Assembly: GCF_900215155.1 (NCBI RefSeq)
Contig: NZ_LT907980.1
Coordinates: 620,001 to 684,000 of the forward strand
DNA length: 64,000 nt
DNA from: Marinobacter sp. LV10R510-11A
Lineage (GTDB): Bacteria > Pseudomonadota > Gammaproteobacteria > Pseudomonadales > Oleiphilaceae
Direction: 5' to 3'
The translations under genes and the position numbers were made by a program. Below, piece after piece: positions 50,470 through 58,141 of the stretch. Under the pieces are notes generated by a model, which was not told the origin of the DNA, searched no databases, and was given only the letters and a program-made list of their open reading frames with translations. The stretch's first letter is position 1. The number at the start of each line of letters is the position of its first letter.

Positions 50470-51183
50470 ATGGAAAAGCGCGAAGAACTTTACGCAGGCA
50501 AAGCCAAATCTGTGTTCTACACTGACGATCCAGATCGTTTTGTTCTTGTCTTCCGGGATGATACCTCGGCATTTGATGGCGAAAAGAAAGAACAGCTGAA
50601 TCGCAAAGGTATGGTGAATAACCGTTTCAACGGGTTCATCATGGAAAAACTGGAAGCTGCGGGTGTACCAACACATTTTGAAGGTTTGTTATCTGCTACC
50701 GAAGCACTCGTCAAAAAGCTGGACATGATCCCGGTAGAGTGTGTGGTGCGGAACATCTCTGCTGGTAGCTTGTGCCGTCGCCTTGGTGTGGAAGAGGGGC
50801 AAGAGCTTACCCCGCCGACCTATGAGTTGTTTTTGAAAGACGACGCGCTGCACGACCCCATGGTAAATGAGTCTCTGGCGGTGAGCTATAACTGGGCGAG
50901 CGAAGCGGAGCTTGCCCGCATGAAAGAGCTAACTTACAAAGTAAATGACGTACTGAAAAACCTGTTTGATGAAGCTGGAATGCTACTGGTGGATTACAAA
51001 CTGGAATTCGGGCGTAGCGGTGGAGAGATTGTTTTGGGCGATGAATTTAGCCCAGACGGCTGCCGTATCTGGGATAAGGAAACCCGGAAAAAGATGGACA
51101 AGGATCGCTTCCGCCAAGGGCTAGGCGACGTTATCGAAACTTATGAAGAAGTTGGTCGCCGCTTAGGTATCAGCTTTAACTGA
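50470..51183 (+). CDS. purC: SAICAR synthetase PurC
   Basis: Joins aspartate to CAIR in purine synthesis. ATG 50470 gives 237 residues, the E. coli length, with GGAG 6 nt upstream. Family sequences visible are [25 protein letters not shown] and LVDYKLEFG. An in-frame TTG four codons earlier lies on the Shine-Dalgarno and is not the start. Confidence 0.95.
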   Translation: MEKREELYAGKAKSVFYTDDPDRFVLVFRDDTSAFDGEKKEQLNRKGMVNNRFNGFIMEKLEAAGVPTHFEGLLSATEALVKKLDMIPVECVVRNISAGSLCRRLGVEEGQELTPPTYELFLKDDALHDPMVNESLAVSYNWASEAELARMKELTYKVNDVLKNLFDEAGMLLVDYKLEFGRSGGEIVLGDEFSPDGCRIWDKETRKKMDKDRFRQGLGDVIETYEEVGRRLGISFN

Positions 51184-51228
51184 TCATTACCGATAAATCC
51201 AAACAGACAAAAACGATACAGGTGCATT

Positions 51229-51951
51229 ATGCGTAAACTGACACTTGCGGTAGGAAGTTCTTTGATTTTGGCCGCCCCTTTGGCCCAAGCCGACATTGTT
51301 GGCCTTGGCGCCAGCGTGAGCTACTGGGATTCTGACTTGTCGGGGAGTATTGCCCAAGACAATCGTTCCGTAGACGTAGATGATCAGTTGCGACTGAAAG
51401 ATGATGGCAACGCGAACGCCAGTATCTATCTGGAACACCCAGTCCCCGTGCTTCCAAATGTGCGTCTGGCTTATACGCTGGTTCAGCAAAGCGGTAATGG
51501 TACGCTTGGTGGTTCATATGATGGTTTGAGTGGTGCTGTGCGCTCAGATCTCGATCTTGAGCAACTCGATCTTACCCTGTATTACGAAATCCTTGATAAC
51601 TGGGTAAACCTTGATCTGGGCCTAACGGTTAGGGACTTTTCCGGTGAACTTCTGATTATGGACAGCGGCGGTACACCAAGCAAAACCAAAGCAGATGCTG
51701 TTCTACCACTAGGCTATATCGCCGCCCGCTTTGACCTGCCATTGACCGGCGTAGCCGTTGGCGCTGAAGGCAACTTCATTGCCTTTGACGGCGACTCCAT
51801 GCGCGACTTCAATGTGTATGGCCAGTACAGCATTTCTTTGCTGCAGCTGCGCGCAGGCTATCGCCAGCTGGCTGTTGACTATGAAGATGGCAGCGACGTG
51901 TTTGACGTTAAAATCGACGGCCCGTTCATCAGTGCCGGCGTAACTTTCTAA
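51229..51951 (+). CDS. outer-membrane beta-barrel protein (TIGR04219-like)
   Basis: A 240-residue protein with a signal peptide cut after AQA (about residue 21) and alternating amphipathic strands ending in a terminal phenylalanine (GVTF), the usual outer-membrane barrel signal. The opening DIVGLGASVSYWDSDLSG resembles the TIGR04219 family, which has no known function. It follows purC by 45 nt and precedes a nucleotide-sugar epimerase. Confidence 0.8.
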   Translation: MRKLTLAVGSSLILAAPLAQADIVGLGASVSYWDSDLSGSIAQDNRSVDVDDQLRLKDDGNANASIYLEHPVPVLPNVRLAYTLVQQSGNGTLGGSYDGLSGAVRSDLDLEQLDLTLYYEILDNWVNLDLGLTVRDFSGELLIMDSGGTPSKTKADAVLPLGYIAARFDLPLTGVAVGAEGNFIAFDGDSMRDFNVYGQYSISLLQLRAGYRQLAVDYEDGSDVFDVKIDGPFISAGVTF

Positions 51952-51979
51952 CAAAGGCTTAGAATAAGGAGCGAAAGAC

Positions 51980-52987
51980 TTGAAGATTCTGGTCACGGGT
52001 ACCGCCGGCTTTATCGGTGCGCAGTTGGCGCATCGGTTGCTTGAGCGGGGAGACGAGGTCATCGGCGTTGACAATGTTAACGACTATTACGATGTCAGTC
52101 TCAAGGAAGCCCGGCTTGCACGCCTTACCGGTAACTCCGGTTTTACAGAAGTGCGTCAGGACATTTCAGATCGCTCTGTGATGTCAGAGATCTTCGCAAA
52201 GTACCGCCCCGAGCGTGTCGTACACCTTGCCGCCCAAGCAGGTGTACGATATTCGCTAGAAAACCCTAATGCCTACGTGGATGCCAATATCGTTGGCTTC
52301 ATGAATATCTTGGAAGGGTGCCGGCATAACCATGTGAAGCATCTGGTATACGCGTCCAGTAGTTCTGTATACGGTGCTAATGAAGCTATGCCGTTTTCCG
52401 TTCACGACAACGTGGATCACCCGTTAAGCTTGTATGCGGCGTCTAAAAAAGCTAATGAACTGATGGCCCACACCTATAGTCACCTGTACGATTTGCCCAC
52501 CACTGGCCTGCGGTTTTTTACAGTGTATGGCCCCTGGGGTCGCCCTGACATGGCGCTGTTCATCTTCACCAAAAACATCCTCGCCGGAAAGCCGATTGAC
52601 GTATTCAATCATGGCCAGCACAAACGGGATTTCACCTACATTGACGATATTGTAGAGGGTGTTATCCGTACGCTCGACCAAGTGGCTCTTGGCAATACCG
52701 AATGGAGTGGGGAAGCTCCTGACCCCAGTACCAGCAAAGCCCCGTATCGCATCTACAACATTGGCAGCAATAACCCCGTAGAGTTGTCTCGCTTCATCGA
52801 AATTATTGAAGAACGAACGGGCAAAAAAGCTCAAAAAAACCTGATGCCCATGCAGCCAGGCGATGTACCGGCTACCTACGCAAACGTCGATGGTTTGATC
52901 AACGATGTGGGCTACAAACCGGAAACCTCCGTGGAGGAGGGCATAGCCAACTTTGTGGATTGGTACCGCGAGTTTTACCAAGTCTGA
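51980..52987 (+). CDS. NAD-dependent epimerase, UDP-glucuronate 4-epimerase-like
   Basis: Extended short-chain dehydrogenase of 335 residues. NAD motif [19 protein letters not shown], active-site [13 protein letters not shown] (YxxxK), and the [20 protein letters not shown] stretch typical of UDP-GlcA to UDP-GalA epimerases (CapI/LpsL type). Start is TTG with AAGGAG 7 nt upstream. The ugd product UDP-glucuronate would be its substrate. Used for capsule or LPS sugars; the transferases are not in this window. Confidence 0.88.
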   Translation: MKILVTGTAGFIGAQLAHRLLERGDEVIGVDNVNDYYDVSLKEARLARLTGNSGFTEVRQDISDRSVMSEIFAKYRPERVVHLAAQAGVRYSLENPNAYVDANIVGFMNILEGCRHNHVKHLVYASSSSVYGANEAMPFSVHDNVDHPLSLYAASKKANELMAHTYSHLYDLPTTGLRFFTVYGPWGRPDMALFIFTKNILAGKPIDVFNHGQHKRDFTYIDDIVEGVIRTLDQVALGNTEWSGEAPDPSTSKAPYRIYNIGSNNPVELSRFIEIIEERTGKKAQKNLMPMQPGDVPATYANVDGLINDVGYKPETSVEEGIANFVDWYREFYQV

Positions 52988-53014
52988 ACCCGCAAGCGTC
53001 TCCCCAGAATTAAA

Positions 53015-53036
53015 GCGCCCCTCCAAAGAGGGGCGT
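53015..53036. terminator. hairpin between the epimerase and glutaredoxin-like genes
   Basis: CGCCCCTC-CAAA-GAGGGGCG is a perfect 8-bp stem located between the convergent epimerase (ends 52987) and glutaredoxin-like (ends 53064) genes. T-runs are weak on both sides, so it is probably a shared two-way terminator of moderate strength. Confidence 0.65.
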
Positions 53037-53063
53037 GAATCAATACAAGCCGCTATTCCTGTC

Positions 53064-53459
53064 TCAGTCAGCTTTCCCAAAGCGTTGTTCTAGCCAAGCG
53101 TTGATATCACCGGATTCGTACATCCATTGTTCGCTGCCATCGTCATTCTTGATTCGCAGGCATGGCACTTTTATGTTGCCGCCACCTTGCTCAAGATCCG
53201 CACGGTGAGTTTCATTGTGTTGGGCATCGCGCTTTTCAATGTTCAGGTTCAGCCGCGCGATCTGCTTTCGGACCTTGACGCAGAATGGGCAAGTTTTGAA
53301 CTGGTATAACGCAAGCTGCTCGCAGGCAGTGTCCACTTTTTGCTGTTCCTCGGCACTGCGCTCTAGGGGCTTGCCGCCGCCCAGCTTTTCGCTCAACAGT
53401 ACAAAGGGTGTCAAAATAAGACGTAACGTCCGGAAAAAGTAACGAATAACCAGTCGCAT
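53064..53459 (-). CDS. membrane-anchored glutaredoxin-like protein
   Basis: A 131-residue protein with an N-terminal hydrophobic segment (about 5-25) and a glutaredoxin/GST N-terminal fold (about 45-131). Active site TCPFCVK (C58, C61), cis-proline in IKVPCLRI and GDINAWLEQRF at the end. It probably handles thiol-disulfide exchange at the inner membrane; partner unknown. Similar genes occur widely in marine gammaproteobacteria. Confidence 0.85.
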   Translation of the reverse strand: MRLVIRYFFRTLRLILTPFVLLSEKLGGGKPLERSAEEQQKVDTACEQLALYQFKTCPFCVKVRKQIARLNLNIEKRDAQHNETHRADLEQGGGNIKVPCLRIKNDDGSEQWMYESGDINAWLEQRFGKAD

Positions 53460-53578
53460 TAATCAGACCTTTTAGGGTTGGTGCATTAAGAAGGGGCTGT
53501 AGTATAAAGCAAAACAAGCACGGTTCGGGTATTCTGCCGCCGTGGATTGTAAGTGAGCGCTAGTTGAGGGGCTTTTAG

Positions 53579-53645
53579 ATGAAGTCGATTTCCCTGTGGA
53601 ATGTGCCCACACTACTGTTTCACTGGTTGTTGGTTCTACACACGC
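53579..53645 (+). pseudogene. 5' remnant of a cytochrome b561-like gene
   Basis: The first codons read MKSISLWNVPTLLFHWLLVL. The W-x-x-P-x-x-L-F-H-W pattern is the hallmark start of the cytochrome b561/hydrogenase b-type family, including the first haem-ligand histidine. GAGGGGC precedes the ATG, so the original ribosome site survives. After about residue 20 the frame runs into sequence that on the other strand encodes a cytochrome c' start, so everything after the first helix is gone. An 87-codon open frame continues by chance. Confidence 0.6.
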
Positions 53646-53781
53646 ACGCTTCTTTCCATGCGGCAAACGTAAAGTCGCTCTGGCGGGTTTTAATCTGGTC
53701 TTCCACATCCAATTGGGCCACAGCGGGGCTTGCTACGACAGCACTCAACGCGAAAGCCGCAAATAATCCTGATTTACGCAT
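53620..53781 (-). pseudogene. 5' remnant of a cytochrome c'-like gene
   Basis: Minus-strand frame of 53 codons beginning MRKSGLFAAFALSAVVASPAVAQ, a clear signal peptide, then LDVEDQIKTRQSDFTFAAW. The E-D-x-I/V-K-x-RQS pattern is the first helix of cytochrome c'. After this Trp the sequence changes to KEACVCRTNNQ and stops; the haem motif CxxCH and three helices are missing. GAGAGA lies upstream of the ATG. The stretch from 53782 to 53919 has a palindrome but no gene. Confidence 0.65.
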
Positions 53782-53831
53782 GCGTTTCTCTCGTATTTAT
53801 CAAACGAACAAAAGTGATTTCGCCAGACTAA

Positions 53832-53848
53832 TGATTTCATAGAAATCA
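53832..53848. promoter_or_regulatory. perfect palindrome upstream of the cytochrome c' remnant
   Basis: TGATTTC-ATA-GAAATCA has 7-bp perfect arms and a 3-nt centre, 51 nt upstream of the remnant's ATG. It looks like an operator left from when the gene was whole. It does not fit the FNR consensus spacing; the regulator is not identified. Confidence 0.45.
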
Positions 53849-53919
53849 ACCTGGTTATCTCATCATAACGTAAAGTTCAGGTAAAAGGCTGCAATAGTTC
53901 TTCGGCTTTTTTTGGGCAT

Positions 53920-53959
53920 AAAAAAGCCAGTTCTCGCGGAGGGCGCAAGCAACTGACTT
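53920..53959 (-). terminator. terminator of tRNA-Val
   Basis: On the minus strand: GTCAGTT and CTTGCG pair with CGCGAG and AACTGGC around the loop CCCTC, followed by six T. It lies 12 nt after the tRNA 3' end. Confidence 0.85.
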
Positions 53960-53971
53960 TTCTGGCAGAAA

Positions 53972-54048
<77 letters not shown>

Positions 54049-54067
54049 GCAATCTGCAACGGGGCGA

Positions 54068-54096
54068 AATATACTGACTCCGGGGTTTTTGGTCAA
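54068..54096 (-). promoter_or_regulatory. promoter of tRNA-Val
   Basis: On the minus strand TTGACC (54091-54096), exactly 17 nt, then TATATT (54068-54073), followed by the GC-rich TCGCCCCG. Near-consensus and well placed before the tRNA at 54048. Confidence 0.8.
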
Positions 54097-54102
54097 CCTC
54101 TT

Positions 54103-55050
54103 TTATCCGGTTTTGTGTTTTCTCAGGGAGGCTTTAAGGGCTTTGCTCAAGGCGCCCCAGCGGTTAACGATCAATGCAGCGAAGATTAACCCGCAGCCGG
54201 CCAGTTGCATGGGGGTCATGGTTTCACCGAACCAACCCGCTGCAAACAGAGATACCCAAACCGGTTCAAGCACCAGAATAACGGCGCCGTGGCTATGGGT
54301 GGACAGGCTTTGAGCATAGGTTTGCACAAGGAAACGCCCGGCTGTTCCCACGATGGCGCTGGCGAGCACCCACCAGATTAAAAACGGTGGAGGGTTGCCG
54401 AACGTTGGCTGCCAAGGTTCCAGCACCAAAGATTCAGCCAAAGTAACCAGCCCGACGGTAAGCAGCGCAATGGCCGTTAGGGGTAGGGCGGGAATGCGGT
54501 GTTTTTCGATTGTCTTACCGCGACTGACCACCGTGCGCTGGTTTGCAGCTCGGGTGTTCAAAGTGAAATACAGCGCAAAGATGGTTGCAGCCACCGCAAA
54601 GAATATCTGGCCAGACTCTGGCTGAAAACCATTGCGAAGGGAAAGCAAAGCCAGCCCAGCTACGGCTACCGGAATAGCAAACCAGGTGCTCGCTGGCTGC
54701 ACCTCTTTGAAAGCGAGGCGAGCGATGATCGGAACAATAACCACGCCAAGGCTGGTAATAAAGGCGCCTTCCCCCATGCTGGTGGCATGAAACAAACCCA
54801 TCACCCAGAAACTCATGGCTATACCGAATACCAACCCAACGCCTACACCACGCTTAAGCTGATCCGCGGTCAGGCGCGTCAATGGCCGCCAGGCGATCAC
54901 AGCTAAAAAGCCGCCTGCGACCAAAAACCGCAACGCCATAAACAATAGAGGTGGCATGAGCAAAACGGCTTCTTTTGAGAACATCCAGCTTATGGCAGCA
55001 AGCAGGGTTACGGTGACGAGAAGCAGGTCAGATTTGTGGGCGTCAGACAT
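54103..55050 (-). CDS. EamA-family (DMT superfamily) transporter
   Basis: Inner-membrane metabolite exporter of 315 residues with about ten hydrophobic helices in two EamA repeats (about 8-140 and 155-295). The second repeat has LEPVWVSLFAAGWFGETMTPMQ, a typical EamA signature. Such proteins export amino acids, nucleosides or drugs; no substrate can be assigned. It stands alone between tRNA-Val and the lipase operon. Confidence 0.9.
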   Translation of the reverse strand: MSDAHKSDLLLVTVTLLAAISWMFSKEAVLLMPPLLFMALRFLVAGGFLAVIAWRPLTRLTADQLKRGVGVGLVFGIAMSFWVMGLFHATSMGEGAFITSLGVVIVPIIARLAFKEVQPASTWFAIPVAVAGLALLSLRNGFQPESGQIFFAVAATIFALYFTLNTRAANQRTVVSRGKTIEKHRIPALPLTAIALLTVGLVTLAESLVLEPWQPTFGNPPPFLIWWVLASAIVGTAGRFLVQTYAQSLSTHSHGAVILVLEPVWVSLFAAGWFGETMTPMQLAGCGLIFAALIVNRWGALSKALKASLRKHKTG

Positions 55051-55112
55051 GGGATAGGGGCTTTAAAAGAGGTAAGAAAAGGTGATAGCCCAACAATGTA
55101 TAGTTAGCGAAC

Positions 55113-55143
55113 TAAAAAAGAAAGGTGGCTCTTCCATGAGCCG
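55113..55143 (-). terminator. terminator of the lipase operon
   Basis: On the minus strand GGCTC-ATGGAA-GAGCC, then ACC and a T-rich tract (TTTCTTTTTT). It lies about 56 nt after the lipase stop codon and also past the 5' end of the EamA gene. Confidence 0.7.
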
Positions 55144-55198
55144 GCGATATTTTCAAGAGCTTTCTTCGCGTAACGCAACACAAAGAAATCAGATCGCG

Positions 55199-56287
55199 TC
55201 AGTTGTTAAGTGTGGAGTACACAAGCGAAGACATGTCGGTCTGATCTGAACCAGGTACTTCAATGTACTGGTCTCCGGATCCCCATAGCTTCCACCAGGG
55301 GCGCTGGTTGTAGCTCCGGGTGGCAAAGTCGACCTGCAGGCCGTTCAGGGTGGCGTTGTTTACTACCGGTACTGAGATGTTGCCGGTTTCTGTGCCCAGT
55401 ACGCCACTGTGGGTCGCGCCTTCGTTCATCAATACCGGGTAATGGTTGTAGTAAAGCCCCGCAGGGCCGTTCTGGCTGGTTACTTTGCCGCCCATGCTCA
55501 GATTGCCAGAGCAGGAGTCTATGCCTTGAGCGGAGGTGGCACCGCAGGCGGAGTGGGTGGGTACAACGCCGTCGTCCTTACCAGAGATGAATGGTTTGGT
55601 GATGCCACCGTAGGATGATCCGCCTGCCACGAACCGCAGCCGTGGAATCGAGTTGGGGCTCAGGGCCAGGTTTCTGGCGGTGTTGGTTTGCAGATCATTC
55701 ACCACACCCAATTTGCCCGGTGAAGGCTCTATGCCGGTGAATGCTTGCACCGCTGCACGAAGGCCCCAGTTGTACCAAGTTGGGTTGTACGCGAGGGACA
55801 TGGCCAAGTTTGCCAACTCGGTTCCGCCACCGGCGCCGGAGTAGTCTATAGAGGCAAGGATTTTCAGTGGTGGCAAACCCTCGTTCTGCAGCCAGCGAGC
55901 CTGGTTTTCTAGCATGTAACGTGTCACCAGATCGCCGGTTGAGTGGGAAACGACGATACAAAAGTCATTGCACAGTCCCTGTTGACTTATTTCGCGAATC
56001 TGCTCGTAGGCCCGTTGTGCAATGGTGCCTTCCACCCGGCCATCGCTTGGCCAATCAATGCGGGCTTCCGAGCGGGACAGCCAGAATGTTTGCCAGTAGT
56101 CCTCACCTGCGTCTTTGATCGCCTGAAGGTTGGCGGGTGGGGTTGAAAGGTCTTCCATTTGGAATCCGTGAACCAGTATAACGTTGTGCCCGGCAAGCTG
56201 CGCTTGGGCAGTTCCGGCCATCATACTGCTGGTGAGCGCTGCCGCCAGCGCGATTTTACAGGCATTTCGGGGCTTTTTTGTTGTCAT
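55199..56287 (-). CDS. secreted triacylglycerol lipase (alpha/beta hydrolase) with atypical SHSTG elbow
   Basis: Exported esterase/lipase of 362 residues. A signal peptide ends at TAQA-Q (about residue 29). The oxyanion segment is ILVHGFQ (about 37-43); the nucleophile is S116 in S114-H-S-T-G118, where the usual first glycine of GxSxG is a serine. The acid is D238 or D239 (SGKDDGVVP) and the histidine H293 (ATHSGVLG) or H282. Four cysteines (106, 110, 248, 259) could form disulfides, which fits export. It is the second gene of an operon behind a membrane-anchored Ig-like protein. Substrate range cannot be read from sequence. Confidence 0.85.
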   Translation of the reverse strand: MTTKKPRNACKIALAAALTSSMMAGTAQAQLAGHNVILVHGFQMEDLSTPPANLQAIKDAGEDYWQTFWLSRSEARIDWPSDGRVEGTIAQRAYEQIREISQQGLCNDFCIVVSHSTGDLVTRYMLENQARWLQNEGLPPLKILASIDYSGAGGGTELANLAMSLAYNPTWYNWGLRAAVQAFTGIEPSPGKLGVVNDLQTNTARNLALSPNSIPRLRFVAGGSSYGGITKPFISGKDDGVVPTHSACGATSAQGIDSCSGNLSMGGKVTSQNGPAGLYYNHYPVLMNEGATHSGVLGTETGNISVPVVNNATLNGLQVDFATRSYNQRPWWKLWGSGDQYIEVPGSDQTDMSSLVYSTLNN

Positions 56288-56324
56288 GATTATTCCGTCT
56301 TTGCTTGGTTATTGTTGTGGTACC

Positions 56325-57434
56325 TCAGAACTTGTCAGCCAGCTGTTTCAGCAGAGCTGCACGCTGTCCTGATTCGGGATCTACCGCCGGAGTGTCATTA
56401 AGATCATCAAGATCCGGCGGTTCAAAGTCGTACCCGTCATCTGGGCCGAAGGCATAATGGGTTTGGTCACCGGGCCGGGCAGGCAGCTGCCGTATCTGTA
56501 AGTTGCGCAACTGAAACTTTCCGTTGAACGACTTGTTGGCAAGCACCGTCCCATGGGCTTTTAGCGAGAGGGTGTCGGAGGTGCGGTCGAGGCGCTTCTC
56601 AGCCTGAAGCTGAGCCACTGGTTGCTGCCCGTTATACAGCTGGGCAGATAACGCATAGAAGCCCGAATCCTGCGGTGAGAAGCTAACAGGAATAACCAGA
56701 TTGTTGTTACTTAGATAGGTGTCTTCCAACCCTTCAAAGTCCCCGAGATAGGGTTCGATGGTAAGGCTGGAGGCGTGCCGCACAGGCTTTCCATCAACGG
56801 TTGCCTCCACGATAAGCCGATATTCCCCAGGCTCTTCGTCGGTGGTCAGGCTGCCCTGGTAGTAGCCAGTCTGGTTATCCTGCTCCAGCGTTGTGCTTCC
56901 AACGGTGTCTCTGGATTCAGGGCGCTCAAGTGTCGCCCGAAGCGAATACCCCATCACTTGAGGGCCTTGTAACGAGGCGACAACAAGGATGTCTTCACCG
57001 CGCGTAAAGCGGAACTTATCGAGGGTAACCGTAAACTGACCGCCGTTTTCCAGGGGCAGTGCCACAGGCTCGTAGCGATTGCCACGGTACCCGTCTGCCT
57101 GGGCTTGGGTTAAAGGTACTGACCAGGGCGGATAACGAACGGACTCTGCATATTGGTCTGCTACTTTGGCCAACATAAACCCAACCGGATTATTCGAGGG
57201 CGGCTTTTGCTGAAAGCCCGCAGCCGCCTGAGAAGATCCAGGTGGGAACGTCGGCAGGGTGGGTTTGTATTGGCTTCCAGCCCCCACAGCTTTTGTGTTC
57301 CAACTAAAGCCGAAGCGATTGTCTTCTGACAACAGATATCCCGTACCGACCACAATGGAGGCTGCAGCTACAATGACTACGAGCGCCTTTGGGGGCATTC
57401 GTCTGTCCTTCTTTTTTGTTGTGTTGTTCGACAA
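56325..57434 (-). CDS. membrane-anchored two-domain Ig-like protein, possible lipase partner
   Basis: I do not recognise a characterised family. The 369 residues begin with a short basic head and one membrane helix (about 16-35), giving the anchor-in, body-in-periplasm topology of the Lif lipase foldases. The Lif motif and helical repeats are absent. Instead there is a proline-rich linker, a YPPWSVPL segment (about 101), one beta-sandwich (about 132-228; VTLDKFRFTRGEDILV ... GEYRLIVEATVDGK), a second (about 240-315; SGFYALSAQLYNG) and an acidic tail. It lies 37 nt upstream of the lipase in the same direction, so a role in folding, export or surface display of the lipase is likely. Possibly related to DUF4785/choice-of-anchor X proteins; unsure. 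Confidence 0.75.
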   Translation of the reverse strand: MSNNTTKKKDRRMPPKALVVIVAAASIVVGTGYLLSEDNRFGFSWNTKAVGAGSQYKPTLPTFPPGSSQAAAGFQQKPPSNNPVGFMLAKVADQYAESVRYPPWSVPLTQAQADGYRGNRYEPVALPLENGGQFTVTLDKFRFTRGEDILVVASLQGPQVMGYSLRATLERPESRDTVGSTTLEQDNQTGYYQGSLTTDEEPGEYRLIVEATVDGKPVRHASSLTIEPYLGDFEGLEDTYLSNNNLVIPVSFSPQDSGFYALSAQLYNGQQPVAQLQAEKRLDRTSDTLSLKAHGTVLANKSFNGKFQLRNLQIRQLPARPGDQTHYAFGPDDGYDFEPPDLDDLNDTPAVDPESGQRAALLKQLADKF

Positions 57435-57464
57435 ACCTAGTGCCGATTAGTCCTTACTGGCAAA

Positions 57465-57494
57465 AATATAGTCGATAAAAGTAAAGATATGTAA
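57465..57494 (-). promoter_or_regulatory. candidate promoter of the lipase operon
   Basis: On the minus strand TTACAT (57489-57494), 18-nt spacer, TATATT (57465-57470), 31 nt before the Ig-like gene start. It lies just downstream of the CRP-type palindrome. Confidence 0.4.
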
Positions 57495-57500
57495 GTTTCC

Positions 57501-57516
57501 TGTGATCGTCGTCACA
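57501..57516. promoter_or_regulatory. CRP/Vfr-type binding site upstream of the lipase operon
   Basis: TGTGATCGTCGTCACA matches the CRP consensus TGTGA-N6-TCACA at all ten fixed positions. It sits 8 nt after the yceI stop and 67 nt upstream of the Ig-like gene start, next to a plausible -35/-10 pair. Catabolite or Vfr control of a secreted lipase is reasonable. Confidence 0.65.
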
Positions 57517-57523
57517 AAGTCAC

Positions 57524-58141
57524 TCAAAACCAGCCAGAATCCTTTATCGCCTCAAAGCCAAACCTGAGAGTTACCTCATCCCCCACTAGAGCGGGATCGA
57601 GCCCGTAGGTCATACCCCAGTCACTGCGTTTGAGCGTTGCTTCAGCGCTAATGCCCAGAGTGTATTCCTCATGGCCAATAGGGTATTCGGCAGCCTTGTT
57701 CAGAGTAACATCCAGCTCAACCGGCTTTGTTTGCCCGAGTAGGTCCAAATCCCCAGTGACGACTCCAGTCGATTCCCCGGTTGTCTCAAAGCCCGTGACT
57801 GTGAACGTGATGTCTGGATATTTGCCGCTGTTGAGAAAATCTTTGCCAGTGACGTGGCTATCGCGCTTTTCATGATTGGTGAACACGCTTTTGCTTTTGA
57901 ACGCGAGCTCGCCTGATATCAACTCCTGGGTTTCATCGTCGTAAACGAATTCGCCTTCAACCTTCCGGAACATCCCCATGACCGGAGCGTAGCCAATGTG
58001 CATAATTTCGAAGACCATCGAGAAATGCTCGTCATCCACCTCGAATTTGGCGGGCTCGGCATTTGCTACGTTTGTAATAGGCGCCAGTGCTAAGCAGGCA
58101 ATAAACGCCGGTGTCAGGGAAAGCGATTTAGAGGGTTTCAT
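57524..58141 (-). CDS. YceI-family periplasmic lipid-binding protein
   Basis: Lipocalin-like periplasmic protein that binds isoprenoid or other polyprenyl/lipid chains. ATG 58141 (205 residues) has AAAGGAG 7 nt upstream and gives a clean signal peptide ending VANA (about residue 28). An ATG six codons earlier lies upstream of that ribosome site and is unlikely. The eight-strand fold is visible as FKSKSVFTNHEKRDSHVTGKDFLNSGKYPDITF and FEIMHIGYAPVMGMF in the usual YceI order. It overlaps the CDP-alcohol transferase gene by 14 nt, so the two are co-translated, hinting at a shared lipid. Confidence 0.9.
   Translation of the reverse strand: MKPSKSLSLTPAFIACLALAPITNVANAEPAKFEVDDEHFSMVFEIMHIGYAPVMGMFRKVEGEFVYDDETQELISGELAFKSKSVFTNHEKRDSHVTGKDFLNSGKYPDITFTVTGFETTGESTGVVTGDLDLLGQTKPVELDVTLNKAAEYPIGHEEYTLGISAEATLKRSDWGMTYGLDPALVGDEVTLRFGFEAIKDSGWF

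Noticed and set aside
53579..53842. Intact 87-residue plus-strand gene
   Set aside because: Only the first 20 or so residues look like protein (cytochrome b561 start); the rest is antisense to the cytochrome c' signal peptide region.
53890..53925. Second terminator hairpin GGCTTTTTT/AAAAAAGCC
   Set aside because: The pairing reuses the A/T tract of the better-supported tRNA-Val terminator and no plus-strand gene ends here.
56325..57434. Lif-type lipase foldase
   Set aside because: Topology and position fit, but the Lif sequence motif and helical repeats are absent; predicted beta-sandwich domains instead.
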